A stretch of DNA of 64,000 bases from Nostoc paludosum FACHB-159 (GTDB taxonomy: Bacteria; Cyanobacteriota; Cyanobacteriia; Cyanobacteriales; Nostocaceae): NCBI RefSeq assembly GCF_014698835.1, contig NZ_JACJTU010000043.1, positions 1-64,000 of the forward strand, written 5' to 3'. Shown here piece after piece: positions 10,501 through 18,485 of this stretch; position 1 is the stretch's first letter; the number at the start of each line of letters is the position of its first letter. The translations under genes and the position numbers were made by a program. The notes below the pieces were generated by a model that ran no database searches, was not told the DNA's origin, and saw only the letters and a program-made list of their open reading frames with translations.

Positions 10501-10830
10501 GAGACAACCAATGAAGATATTGCCGCTTCTATTATTGGCTTTATTCGCCAAGCCGCCTTGGGTGATGCTTTAATACCCTACAGTGAACGATGCGATCGCG
10601 CTTTAAAAACCATCCTCGCCAGTCAACCTTGGACTGTTCCCCAGCGTCGCTGGTTAGAAAGAATTGGTAAACAAATCAAAGCCGAAACCATAGTTGACCG
10701 CGCCGCTTTAGACCGAGGCGAATTTAAAAGCCAAGGCGGAGGCTTTGAGCGACTCGATAAGGTGTTTGGGGGAGATTTAGAAAATATTGTCATCAAGCTT
10801 CATGAAAGCATCTGGAATACTGCAATTTGA
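7516..10830 (+). CDS. hsdR: Type I restriction enzyme, R subunit (EcoEI/EcoR124 style)
   Basis: A 1104-residue motor and nuclease subunit that cuts unmodified DNA after ATP-driven translocation, acting in complex with HsdM and HsdS. Residues 1-125 form a DUF4145-like helical domain, and 145-220 an Ala/Gln-rich coiled coil. A PD-(D/E)xK nuclease follows, with R-A-D-Y (Asp277) and E-A-K (Glu291, Lys293). Superfamily 2 helicase motifs are complete: Walker A M-A-T-G-T-G-K-T (428-435), DECH (535-538), L-T-A-T-P-A (578-583) and Q-M-L-G-R-A-T-R (780-787). The C-terminal 250 residues match an HsdM-interacting domain of the EcoEI type. No disruption was seen. hsdM starts 57 bases later on the same strand, so the locus reads R-M-[toxin-antitoxin]-S. 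Confidence 0.95.
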   Translation: MPESLNFSFLAVHDRQLVRLGALAERYFVDDPNTCLIKLRQFGELLAQLAAANIGLYEVADERQIDLLNRLRDRGLIKGEVDRLFHELRKIGNQATHELSGNHRTALSGLKYARALGIWFHRSFGGGRNFDPGAFIPPPDPKIETETLKAELARLRAEAQKHLATAETEAQRRTTAEDLAREAQAKVQEVLQHLAQIQAQAQNQSQQTIQQTIAQAQAAESGVLLDERETRRLIDIQLRAAGWEADSEELTYQNGVRPHKGRNLAIAEYPTANGRADYALFCGLQIVGVVEAKRQSKDVSEGALNQAKRYSEGFQIAGEILCGGSWQNYKVPFVFATNGRPYLQQLQTKSGIWFCDLRRLTNLRVCLPTWHSPQGLLDALAQDIDQANTRLTQEGFNYGLELRDYQIRAIQAVESALAREQRILLLAMATGTGKTKTCIALVYRLLKTKRFRRILFLVDRTALGEQTDNAFKDSRMENLQSFADIFEIKGLKDTEPDRDTKIHIATVQGMVKRVLYPSDTASVITPDQYDCIVVDECHRGYLLDRELSDRELEFRDFNDYVSKYRRVLEHFDAVKIGLTATPALHTTQIFGEPVYTYSYREAVIDGWLIDHEPPFQIRTKLSEEGMLWNPGEQMEFFNPQTGQLDLVHAPDEVRIEVEQFNRKVITEDFNRVVCKALAQHIDPSLPEKTLIFCATDGHADIVVNQLKQAFQAIYGSVEDDAIVKITGNADKPLELIRKFRNEVNPKVAVTVDLLTTGIDVPAICNLVFIRRINSRILYEQMLGRATRLCHEINKEVFRIFDAVRLYEAIAPVSSMKPVVVNPNISFTQLVQELETVNNSDALEIVINQLLAKIQRKRRHLSASSQEQLEAIAGMPLPNMVSHLKQSTPQQVKQWWEQRKAIAQILDRRDGGTAPILVSRHADELVAIERGYGNAERPEDYLESFRAFLLENMNKIPALVVVTQRPRELTRAQLKELRMLLDVAGYSETNLQTAWRETTNEDIAASIIGFIRQAALGDALIPYSERCDRALKTILASQPWTVPQRRWLERIGKQIKAETIVDRAALDRGEFKSQGGGFERLDKVFGGDLENIVIKLHESIWNTAI

Positions 10831-10887
10831 TATAATCCGCGTTTAATCCATTTTTAGTACAAAACTATTAATTACGAATTACGAATT

Positions 10888-12354
10888 ATGCCCACTTCCG
10901 ATATTGTTCAAAAATTGTGGAACCTGTGTCATGTCCTCCGAGACGATGGCGTTACTTATTTGCAATACGTCACTGAATTAACCTATCTACTGTTCTTAAA
11001 GATGGCGCAGGAGACAGGGACGGAAACGCAATTTCCCGAAGGTTTTCGCTGGGTTGATTTGGTGAATAAGGATGGAGTTGAACAGCTAACATTTTACAGG
11101 TCGCTGTTACTCATGTTGGGTTCTGAGGATTCTTCGCAGCGAGTACAGGCGATTTTTGCTAATGCTCAAACTTCTCTCAAACAACCGCGCATCCTCAAAA
11201 AGCTTGTTACCAGTATTGATGAATTGGACTGGTTTTCTGAGCATCGAGATGAGTTTGGCGATTTGTATGAAGGGTTACTCCAGAAAAATGCTGATGAGAA
11301 GAAATCTGGTGCGGGTCAGTATTTCACCCCTAGACCTTTGATTGATTGCATGGTTGCCCTGATTAAGCCGCAACCAGGAGAATTGATTCAAGACCCGGCT
11401 GCGGGTACGGGGGGTTTTTTGATTGCAGGTGATCGCTATATTCGTCAACACCATGACCCCTTTGAATGGACTGAAGCCCAGCAATCCTTTCAGCAGCATC
11501 AGGCGTTTTATGGCATGGAGTTGGTGCAGGATGCTCACCGCTTGCTGTTAATGAATATGATGTTACACGGAATCGAGGGTGCTGTAGATTTGGGTGATAC
11601 TCTTTCCCCAGCAGGACAGCGATTAGCCAAAGCCGATGTTATTCTGACTAATCCGCCCTTCGGCACAAAAAAGGGGGGTGGTTTACCTTCCAGAGATGAT
11701 TTCACCTATCCCACCTCAAACAAGCAATTGGCGTTTTTGCAGCACATTTACAGGTCACTCAAACCAGGGGGACGGGCGGCTGTGGTTTTACCCGATAACG
11801 TACTGTTTGAGGATGGACAAGGACGAGCGATTCGGGCTGACTTGATGAATAAGTGCAATTTGCATACAATCTTACGGTTGCCAACTGGCATATTTTATGC
11901 TCAGGGTGTGAAAACGAATGTTTTATTTTTCCAACGTGGAACAACCGAGAAAGGCAACACCAAAGCAGTTTGGTTCTATGATATGCGAACCAATATGCCC
12001 AGTTTTGGTAAGCGTTATCCTTTAACTCGTGAGCATTTCGCCCAATTTGAGCAATGCTATGGAGATGACCCCAATGGTAATAGTCCTCGTGTAGATTTGG
12101 GTGAGGATGGGCGTTTTCGCTGCTTTACGCGGAATTATATTGAAAAACGTAATGAAAACCTTGATATTTCTTGGTTACGGGATGAAAGTTTGCAATCAGG
12201 CGATAATTTACCTGAGCCAGAGGTGATTGCTGCTGAGATTATGGAGAAACTGCGAATAGCAACCAAAGAGATGGAAGCCTTGATGATATTGCTGGAAGGC
12301 GAAGAAGCAGCAGAAGCTGTTAGTTCCTCCGTGGGTATGCCAACTTTAGAATAG
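10888..12354 (+). CDS. hsdM: Type I restriction-modification, DNA adenine methyltransferase subunit
   Basis: A 488-residue N6-adenine methyltransferase that methylates the host recognition site and supports restriction in the R2M2S1 complex. The N-terminal helical domain (1-140) leads to G-A-G-Q-Y-F-T-P-R-P, the AdoMet-binding motif I D-P-A-A-G-T-G-G-F (169-177) and the catalytic N-P-P-F (255-258). Both are intact and the length is normal. The C-terminal tail (E-M-E-A-L-M-I-L-L-E-G-E-E-A-A) is helical and would contact HsdS. Two toxin-antitoxin modules separate it from hsdS. Confidence 0.95.
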   Translation: MPTSDIVQKLWNLCHVLRDDGVTYLQYVTELTYLLFLKMAQETGTETQFPEGFRWVDLVNKDGVEQLTFYRSLLLMLGSEDSSQRVQAIFANAQTSLKQPRILKKLVTSIDELDWFSEHRDEFGDLYEGLLQKNADEKKSGAGQYFTPRPLIDCMVALIKPQPGELIQDPAAGTGGFLIAGDRYIRQHHDPFEWTEAQQSFQQHQAFYGMELVQDAHRLLLMNMMLHGIEGAVDLGDTLSPAGQRLAKADVILTNPPFGTKKGGGLPSRDDFTYPTSNKQLAFLQHIYRSLKPGGRAAVVLPDNVLFEDGQGRAIRADLMNKCNLHTILRLPTGIFYAQGVKTNVLFFQRGTTEKGNTKAVWFYDMRTNMPSFGKRYPLTREHFAQFEQCYGDDPNGNSPRVDLGEDGRFRCFTRNYIEKRNENLDISWLRDESLQSGDNLPEPEVIAAEIMEKLRIATKEMEALMILLEGEEAAEAVSSSVGMPTLE

Positions 12355-12385
12355 AAACATGAGTAATCTTAGTGAGTGAATACTA

Positions 12386-12637
12386 ATGAGTGCAGAACAA
12401 GAATTATTAACACATTGGCGTTCTCTTCCCCAAGAAAAACAACAGGAAGTTTTAGATTTTGTAGAATTTCTTCACTTCAGAATCAACTCCCAAGGGAAAG
12501 ACAAAATTAAACATCCTACGCCTAAAGGTAAAGCCTGGATGCCAGGTTTTTTTGAAGAGGTGATTGGCGGTTGGGTAGGAGAACCCTTAGAAAGACCAGA
12601 ACAGGGAGAATATGAAACGAGGGAGGCTCTATTTTGA
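12386..12637 (+). CDS. VapB-like antitoxin (DUF2281 type)
   Basis: An 83-residue protein beginning E-Q-E-L-L-T-H-W-R-S-L-P and containing Q-Q-E-V-L-D-F-V-E-F-L, the pattern of DUF2281 antitoxins that pair with PIN-domain toxins. The C-terminal half is acidic and rich in Pro and Gly, as expected of a disordered toxin-neutralising tail. Its stop codon overlaps the TTG start of the toxin gene (TTGA), so the two are translationally coupled. It begins 31 bases after hsdM on the same strand and may be read as part of the restriction operon. Confidence 0.8.
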   Translation: MSAEQELLTHWRSLPQEKQQEVLDFVEFLHFRINSQGKDKIKHPTPKGKAWMPGFFEEVIGGWVGEPLERPEQGEYETREALF

Positions 12638-13041
12638 GTTATCTGCTTGATTCAAATGTTTGTATCCGCTTAATCAATAATAGTAGTGCTGCGGTAACAA
12701 ATCGTTTGGCATCCCAAGAACCAGAAAATATTTTAATTTCTACAATCACCCAATTAGAACTTTACTATGGTGCTTACCGTAGTCTTCAACAAGAGAGAAA
12801 TTTAGAAATATTGCAACGTTTTTTTAATCAATTTACTATTCTAGCTTTAGATGCAGAAGGGGCAAAGATAGCAGGAAGAATTCGGGCTGAGTTAGCTGCT
12901 AATGGTACACCCATTGGCCCTTATGATTTACAAATTGCGGCTATTGCAACAGCAAATAATTTAATTTTGGTCACGCATAATGTACGCGAGTTTAGTCGAG
13001 TGAATGGGTTACAAATTGAAGATTGGGAGCAAGAAATTTGA
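12634..13041 (+). CDS. VapC-like PIN-domain ribonuclease toxin
   Basis: A 135-residue PIN-domain protein, a metal-dependent RNase that usually cleaves tRNA or rRNA when freed from its antitoxin. Acidic positions typical of the fold are visible: L-L-D-S-N-V-C-I at the N-terminus (first Asp), T-Q-L-E-L-Y-Y-G (Glu) and the late P-I-G-P-Y-D-L-Q-I-A-A-I-A segment (Asp), followed by L-V-T-H-N-V-R-E-F. The TTG start overlaps the antitoxin stop. All four expected acidic regions are present, so it looks active. It lies between hsdM and hsdS, where it could guard the restriction locus against loss; that role is inference. Confidence 0.85.
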   Translation: MSYLLDSNVCIRLINNSSAAVTNRLASQEPENILISTITQLELYYGAYRSLQQERNLEILQRFFNQFTILALDAEGAKIAGRIRAELAANGTPIGPYDLQIAAIATANNLILVTHNVREFSRVNGLQIEDWEQEI

Positions 13042-13052
13042 GCAAATAAATT

Positions 13053-13337
13053 AACTCACTATCTGACGAATGTAAACACTTATATAAAGGAAGGTTTAAG
13101 AAATTACAGCAGGAAATACAGGTGGGAATTGAGGCATCTGAACGGGATGAGTTGCTGGATGCGAAAGAGGTATTTCAAAGATTACGTGAAAAGCTGAAAA
13201 AAAATGTACTCAAGCTGGTGAATAATTAACATTTGTAGGCTTCAAGGCTTCTAATTGAGGAAGGTGTTGAAATTTTGCGTGTTGTTAGTGGATATCAGGA
13301 TTTAGAAGGTTTGTTTTTAGGACAGGGTGAGGATTAA
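13053..13337 (+). pseudogene. ParD-ParE toxin-antitoxin remnant
   Basis: No intact gene lies here, but two fragments read as a dead ParDE module. From about 13098 to 13229 one frame gives K-L-Q-Q-E-I-Q-V-G-I-E-A-S and F-Q-R-L-R-E-K-L, the C-terminal part of a ParD-like antitoxin, without a recognisable N-terminus. From 13239 to 13337 another frame gives L-I-E-E-G-V-E-I-L-R-V-V-S-G and D-L-E-G-L-F-L, the C-terminal end of a ParE-like toxin. Most of parE is deleted. The remnant lies directly upstream of hsdS, so this gap has held two toxin-antitoxin modules. Confidence 0.65.
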
Positions 13338-13342
13338 CGAAA

Positions 13343-14869
13343 TTGGTTGGAATAAGTAACGAATTAATTGAATTGCCTGAAGGCTGGGAATGGATAACTC
13401 TAGAAGAAATTGCTAGTCATGTGAGTGGCGTTGCCTTCAAAAGTGGAGATTTCACCAATTATGGAATACAAGTTATTCGACTTGGGAATGTTTACAAAGG
13501 TGAGTTAAATTTAAGTCGTGAGCCTGTATTCTTACCTGAAAATTTCTTGTCCAGCAATTTTATTGTAAAACCAGGCGATATTGTTATTTCTCAAACAGGT
13601 ACTAGGTTTAAACGTGATTACGGTTACTTTGTACTCATTCCCAATGATGCTCCAAAGTTATTTCTTAATCAACGTTTATTAGCAATCACTTGTCACCCTT
13701 TAATAAATTCTAAATATATTGTTTTAGCCAGTAAATTCAAAGTTTATCAGGATTATTTTTTCTCTCAAGAAACAGGAGGAGTTAATCAGGGAAATGTTGG
13801 TGTTGCTGGTGTAATGAAAGGGCCAGTTCCACTAGCACCCATCAACGAGCAAAAGCGAATTGTTGCCAAAATTGAGGAGTTGAACGATCGCACTCAAAAA
13901 GCGAAGGAAGCACTAGACAGTATACCTCAATTGTGCGATCGCTTCCGTCAATCCGTCCTCGCTGCTGCCTTTCGAGGCGATTTAACAGCAGATTGGCGAG
14001 AAGAGAATTTAGATGTTGAACCTGCCTCAATTTTGTTGGAAAAACTTAAGAAGAGATCACCTCAGCTTGAAAACGACTTGAGCGAGTATGATTTATCAGA
14101 TATACCAGATTCTTGGATTTGGATTAATGTAGAAAGTATTGGAGACGTGAAAGGTGGGAAAAGACTTCCGAAGGGAGAAAGCTTAGTAGATGAGAATACA
14201 GGCTACCCGTACATTAAAGCTGGAAATCTTAAAAACGGAACAGTTATTTTAAGCGAAATACAATTCATTCCTAAACACATTCAACCATTAATCAAGAACT
14301 ATACCGTGGCATCTGGTGATGTTTACATAACTATAGTTGGAGCTTGCATTGGTGATGCTGGAATCATACCCACAGAACTAGATGGTGCTAACCTTACTGA
14401 AAATGCAGCAAAAATTTGCAATCTTTTTGTCATTAATAATGAGTATTTATCACTTTGGCTAAGGTCATCTTTGTGCCAAGAAATAATTAAAAGCAAAATT
14501 TTGTCTGCTGCTCAAGGTAAGCTTGCTCTAACACGAATTAAAACTCTTCCTATTCCTTTACCACCAATTCAAGAGCAACTTGAAATAATTAGTAGGGTTC
14601 GAGATTTAGTGAATTTTACAGTTAGAATGACTCAGTGTTACATAAGTATGAACCCTAAGTTAGACCAACTCAACCAATCTATTCTCGCCAAGGCCTTTCG
14701 AGGTGAACTCGTCCCCCAAGACCCAGATGATGAACCTGCATCAGTATTACTAGAACGAATTCGAGCCGAACGAGACAAATTAAACAACAGCAAAGCAAAA
14801 AGCGATCGTACAAGCAAGCGTAAGCGCAACACAGTCGAAGGTCAAGGAGTTTTACCAGGATTTGAGTAA
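13343..14869 (+). CDS. hsdS: Type I restriction-modification, DNA specificity subunit
   Basis: A 508-residue specificity subunit that reads the two halves of a bipartite target site and positions HsdM and HsdR. It has two target-recognition domains (about 8-170 and 240-430). Each starts with the usual pattern (L-P-E-G-W-E-W-I-T-L and I-P-D-S-W-I-W-I) and ends in a conserved helix carrying R-I-V-A-K-I-E-E-L and later L-D-Q-L-N-Q-S-I-L-A. Each is followed by an A-F-R-G-[DE]-L element (near 209 and 450). The only plausible start is TTG at 13343, because a stop lies just upstream. The start falls right after the ParE remnant, so insertion or decay may have altered the original 5' end. The target sequence cannot be predicted from this reading. 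Confidence 0.92.
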   Translation: MVGISNELIELPEGWEWITLEEIASHVSGVAFKSGDFTNYGIQVIRLGNVYKGELNLSREPVFLPENFLSSNFIVKPGDIVISQTGTRFKRDYGYFVLIPNDAPKLFLNQRLLAITCHPLINSKYIVLASKFKVYQDYFFSQETGGVNQGNVGVAGVMKGPVPLAPINEQKRIVAKIEELNDRTQKAKEALDSIPQLCDRFRQSVLAAAFRGDLTADWREENLDVEPASILLEKLKKRSPQLENDLSEYDLSDIPDSWIWINVESIGDVKGGKRLPKGESLVDENTGYPYIKAGNLKNGTVILSEIQFIPKHIQPLIKNYTVASGDVYITIVGACIGDAGIIPTELDGANLTENAAKICNLFVINNEYLSLWLRSSLCQEIIKSKILSAAQGKLALTRIKTLPIPLPPIQEQLEIISRVRDLVNFTVRMTQCYISMNPKLDQLNQSILAKAFRGELVPQDPDDEPASVLLERIRAERDKLNNSKAKSDRTSKRKRNTVEGQGVLPGFE

Positions 14870-15114
14870 ATCAAGGTTAACTCGCTCATTGTTAATTTAA
14901 TCATTTCTCTATTACTACTGTTGTAGCAATTAGGATTCGCATTGGTTATTTTAAATTGAGTAACTACCTCTAAAATTAGGCTTTTAGCTCTTATAAATCC
15001 TAACTTTGTTCATTAATCTATGTATCAAAACTTGGCATATTTCAAGAGTTTTGATACAAACGAACTGTTGTGGGTTGTCTTTCATTTAATGAGACTGCCC
15101 AAATACAGCCATAA

Positions 15115-16125
15115 ATGAAACAGAGGGATAACCTGATGTTAGAACAATTTAACACCAGTTACGAAGAATTTTATACGGACATAATTGATGAACATGGTCG
15201 CTTAATTACAGTTCCGCTACGATATGCACTAAAAATGGAGGGAAAACGAGCAATATCTGAAGATAAATTTCTTGAAATTAAGCGCAACAAAATCCCCTTT
15301 AAATTTATTAAAATTCCAGATGTTCCCGAAACTAAAGATTTCCTGAGATTGAGCCATGCAATTAGAAACGTTGCCTTATTTAATATTGGTTCTGTAAATA
15401 AGGATCAAGGACTAATGATGCGATGTGTCCAGTTATACTGGCAATCTAAAGCTGGATTATTACCCAATATGATTTACAAGCTCATTCCTGATTCAGGACT
15501 AGAAGGTAATTTGAGTAAGCTAATGCCACCAACTGCCCTCGAAAATCTTAAAATCGAAGCGGCAGCGGACAAAGCACTTTATGAACTACTTAAATATGAC
15601 CTTTTTGATACAGAAACTAATGGCATTAAAGAATCATCGGTAATTAAAAAATGGGCAAATGCCAGATGTATCACTTTTCCCTTCAACAATTTTGAAGAAC
15701 TATTCATCACAATTCTCAAGGAAACATTTCGTGATGGTATCCAAAATGAGATGTTTCTACCAAACTTTTCAGGGTATGACAAAAAAACTCTAAGAAGAAA
15801 CTATCGACAGTTTCTAAAGTTCATTACAGACTGCATTGAAGATAAATTAAAGGTAAAAGAATGTGAAAATATATTGTTTGATATGGGATGGCAAGGCTAT
15901 TCAATCTTAGCATTTTGGGAATTGAGTCATCAAAACAACTCCAAAGAGTTTGTTCGCCTTTGGAAGCAGTATATCAAAACCCATAGAGGATTGATAAAAC
16001 TGATTGACTCTCGCCTTTATTGGAAAAACTGTATTCCATATCAAAAAAGGAAAGGGACTAACAACAAAGAGCCAATTCGGGGAGTTTTAACCGAAGACGG
16101 ATACATATCCTGGATTTGGTATTAA
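15115..16125 (+). CDS. Unrecognised protein downstream of the restriction locus
   Basis: A 336-residue protein I do not recognise. It is soluble-looking, with no signal peptide or membrane segment, Lys-rich and aromatic, with regular alpha-helical stretches and a C-terminus ending G-Y-I-S-W-I-W-Y. A second ATG at 15136 has a better ribosome site (GAGGG, 8 nt upstream) and may be the true start. It lies 245 bases after hsdS on the same strand and before the recombinase gene, inside the presumed island. It could be an accessory defence protein or cargo. No catalytic motif was found. Confidence 0.7.
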   Translation: MKQRDNLMLEQFNTSYEEFYTDIIDEHGRLITVPLRYALKMEGKRAISEDKFLEIKRNKIPFKFIKIPDVPETKDFLRLSHAIRNVALFNIGSVNKDQGLMMRCVQLYWQSKAGLLPNMIYKLIPDSGLEGNLSKLMPPTALENLKIEAAADKALYELLKYDLFDTETNGIKESSVIKKWANARCITFPFNNFEELFITILKETFRDGIQNEMFLPNFSGYDKKTLRRNYRQFLKFITDCIEDKLKVKECENILFDMGWQGYSILAFWELSHQNNSKEFVRLWKQYIKTHRGLIKLIDSRLYWKNCIPYQKRKGTNNKEPIRGVLTEDGYISWIWY

Positions 16126-16385
16126 GTATTCTTTACAAAACTGAAATAATTTGGAAAAAAATCTAACCTTGAGTCTTTAGTGCTAATAAAGAAAAGAAGG
16201 TTAGATATTTTTATCATGAATAAGCATCTTAATGAATTTATAAATGCAATTCAATACTATTTTTTTACTATTTAAGCCTTAATAATTCAATTATTTGTGC
16301 ATACCCACTTGGTGCTGGATATGCACAAATAATTGGTAGAATCCTCATATAAATTGATTTATTTACTGAGCTTAGACTGAAAAAA

Positions 16386-17909
16386 ATGAAAAGAATTGTA
16401 GGCTATGCCAGAGTTTCTTCCCGCGAACAAGCTGTTGATTCTCATGCTTTGGAACAACAGATAGCAAGGCTAAAAGCTGCCGGAGCGACAGAAATTTATC
16501 AAGATATTCAATCCGGTAGCAACGATGATAGACCTGCTTTGAAAAAGCTAATAGACTTAGTACATTCCCAACAAGTGGATGAAGTTATTATCACGAGAAT
16601 TGATAGAAAAGCTCGGTCATTACCAAAATTACGAGAATGTATTGATATCTATCATAAATCTGGGGTGAATTTAAGGATTTTAGACCAGCAAATTGATTTA
16701 AATACATCTCAGGGCAAGCTAATGGTAAATGTCTTGGGTTCTCTTGCAGAATGGGAAACTGACCTTTTATCAGAGCGAATAAGACACGGTAAAGAACACC
16801 GCCGCAATAAACGAGCCGCATGTGAATCCTATCCTTGGGGCTACCAGGTAGTTAATGATAAATACCAATTAGATACTCGTTTATTTCTTTGCCTAATATC
16901 AGACAGACCAGACAATTATCTTGAACTCTATAATGAGGATGATGTCAAAAAACTACCTGGTCTGACTATTAAACAGATAGCTAGAGATTGTATTGATATA
17001 TTTTTACAGGTTAAAGGAATTAGCCGAGCTTTGAAAGTTATATTCCAAAAATATGGAATAACCAGAAAACATAACAAGAGAAATAGTCGAGATAGTATAT
17101 TACATTGGACAACAGCAGGTTTCAATAATTGGTTGACTAACCCTGTTCTTCGTGGTCACACTGCCTATTTTCAACGCATTACTATTAGCAAAGGAAAAAG
17201 AAAGAAAAATAAACCTGAAGACTGGCAAATAATCCATGATACTCATCCAGAGCATAGGCTCATTACTGAAACCGAAGTAGTGGAGATTGAACAAATTCTC
17301 AAATTTAACTCGAAAACTGGGCATTTTAGCTTTAATCAAGACCCAAATAACCCTGTCTGTTACCGAGAATATGCTTATCAAACAGGTCTAGTTTTTTGTG
17401 CTGAATGTGGTTCCAAGTGTATTACTAAAAGTGCCAAGCATAAGCAAGGAATGTATTATTATTTTGCTTGTCGATATGCAGACATGGGTTGTGGGAATAA
17501 AAAATCTACCCGCAAATCTAACATTGAGAATTCTCTCATCCATACTTTAGTACAGCGTTCTCAAACTTTAGCCAATGAGTTAGACGAACAGCCAACTAGA
17601 GAGCAGCAAAAATCAGAGAAATTAAAACAGTTAGAATCTCGCCTAGAAGCTCTAGAAAAAATTCCAGGGTTTGACCCAGACCTAGAAAAGCTTAAAGAGA
17701 AGATTCGTCTACAAATTACCGAGGAAATTAATCCATTCCTCTCCGATTCAATTCTCAATAAAAGTACAGAGGAAATTATCCGTGCTGGTAATAATTTAGC
17801 AATTTGGCATACCTTATCTCCAGATGAAAAAGTCAAAATTTATCACCAAATTGTTCATCAGATTACTATTCGCAACGCAGAAGTTGAAGAAGTAATTTTA
17901 AAAATTTAA
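16386..17909 (+). CDS. XisF-like large serine recombinase
   Basis: A 507-residue site-specific recombinase. The resolvase domain (1-140) has Y-A-R-V-S-S-R-E-Q with the nucleophile serine at about residue 11, then D-I-Q-S-G-S-N-D-D-R-P and the arginine-rich I-T-R-I-D-R-K-A-R-S-L. A recombinase domain follows (about 170-300). A zinc-ribbon (C-A-E-C-G-S-K-C with A-C-R-Y-A-D-M-G-C) lies at about 340-380, then a coiled coil. Length and N-terminus resemble XisF, the recombinase that excises the fdxN element during heterocyst development in Anabaena; that resemblance is from memory. No XisH or XisI partner is adjacent, and its target sites were not identified. Confidence 0.88.
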   Translation: MKRIVGYARVSSREQAVDSHALEQQIARLKAAGATEIYQDIQSGSNDDRPALKKLIDLVHSQQVDEVIITRIDRKARSLPKLRECIDIYHKSGVNLRILDQQIDLNTSQGKLMVNVLGSLAEWETDLLSERIRHGKEHRRNKRAACESYPWGYQVVNDKYQLDTRLFLCLISDRPDNYLELYNEDDVKKLPGLTIKQIARDCIDIFLQVKGISRALKVIFQKYGITRKHNKRNSRDSILHWTTAGFNNWLTNPVLRGHTAYFQRITISKGKRKKNKPEDWQIIHDTHPEHRLITETEVVEIEQILKFNSKTGHFSFNQDPNNPVCYREYAYQTGLVFCAECGSKCITKSAKHKQGMYYYFACRYADMGCGNKKSTRKSNIENSLIHTLVQRSQTLANELDEQPTREQQKSEKLKQLESRLEALEKIPGFDPDLEKLKEKIRLQITEEINPFLSDSILNKSTEEIIRAGNNLAIWHTLSPDEKVKIYHQIVHQITIRNAEVEEVILKI

Positions 17910-17930
17910 ACCTGTATCCAATTTGGATCT

Positions 17931-18332
17931 ATGAATACGCAAGAAAGTTTTAATTTAAACAAGCTCAGATGTGAGGTCGCAATGCAACAAGCGTTGCAGT
18001 CATGGCAACCAAAACCACAAATTTATGGAATGGAATGTCCAAAATGCAAGTCGCATCTCCTTGGGAAACATGGCCGAGAACCAGATGGTGTACAACGGTA
18101 TATCTGTAAGAATTGCTCCCGCGTCTTTAGAGCAAGACCTCTGATGGCGTGTAATTGTTTGATTCCAGGAAAAGAGTTAAGCTGTCAATCTTGCCCTCAA
18201 TTTCAAGAGTTTTTGGATATTGTTAAGCAAAAGATGGATATATTACGCTTTTTGAGCTTTGAGGAGTTACAGAACCTCAAAGTATCCCACGAAGTAACTC
18301 AAAACGCCAAATCCATAGCAGATTGTGAGTAG
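17931..18332 (+). CDS. Zinc-ribbon protein, transposase InsA-like N-terminus
   Basis: A 133-residue protein with a CxxC pair, C-P-K-C, then G-K-H-G-R-E-P-D-G-V-Q-R-Y-I-C-K-N-C, which together form a zinc ribbon like that at the N-terminus of IS1-type transposase helpers (InsA). A second Cys cluster (C-N-C, C-Q-S-C) follows. There is no catalytic transposase domain. It begins 21 bases after the recombinase gene on the same strand, so the two are probably cotranscribed and this may be a recombinase accessory factor. It could instead be a stray transposase fragment. Confidence 0.7.
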   Translation: MNTQESFNLNKLRCEVAMQQALQSWQPKPQIYGMECPKCKSHLLGKHGREPDGVQRYICKNCSRVFRARPLMACNCLIPGKELSCQSCPQFQEFLDIVKQKMDILRFLSFEELQNLKVSHEVTQNAKSIADCE

Positions 18333-18485
18333 ATAAATTACAAATTGAACTAATTATAGCGATTCCCGACTCAGTGAGGTACGTTTTCCAACCTACTAAC
18401 CTTGATAAAAAAGATTTGGGTGTACTTCAATTGCTTAGGAAACGCTAGAGACAAACTATATCAAGCTTCTCTATGGCATAACCAT

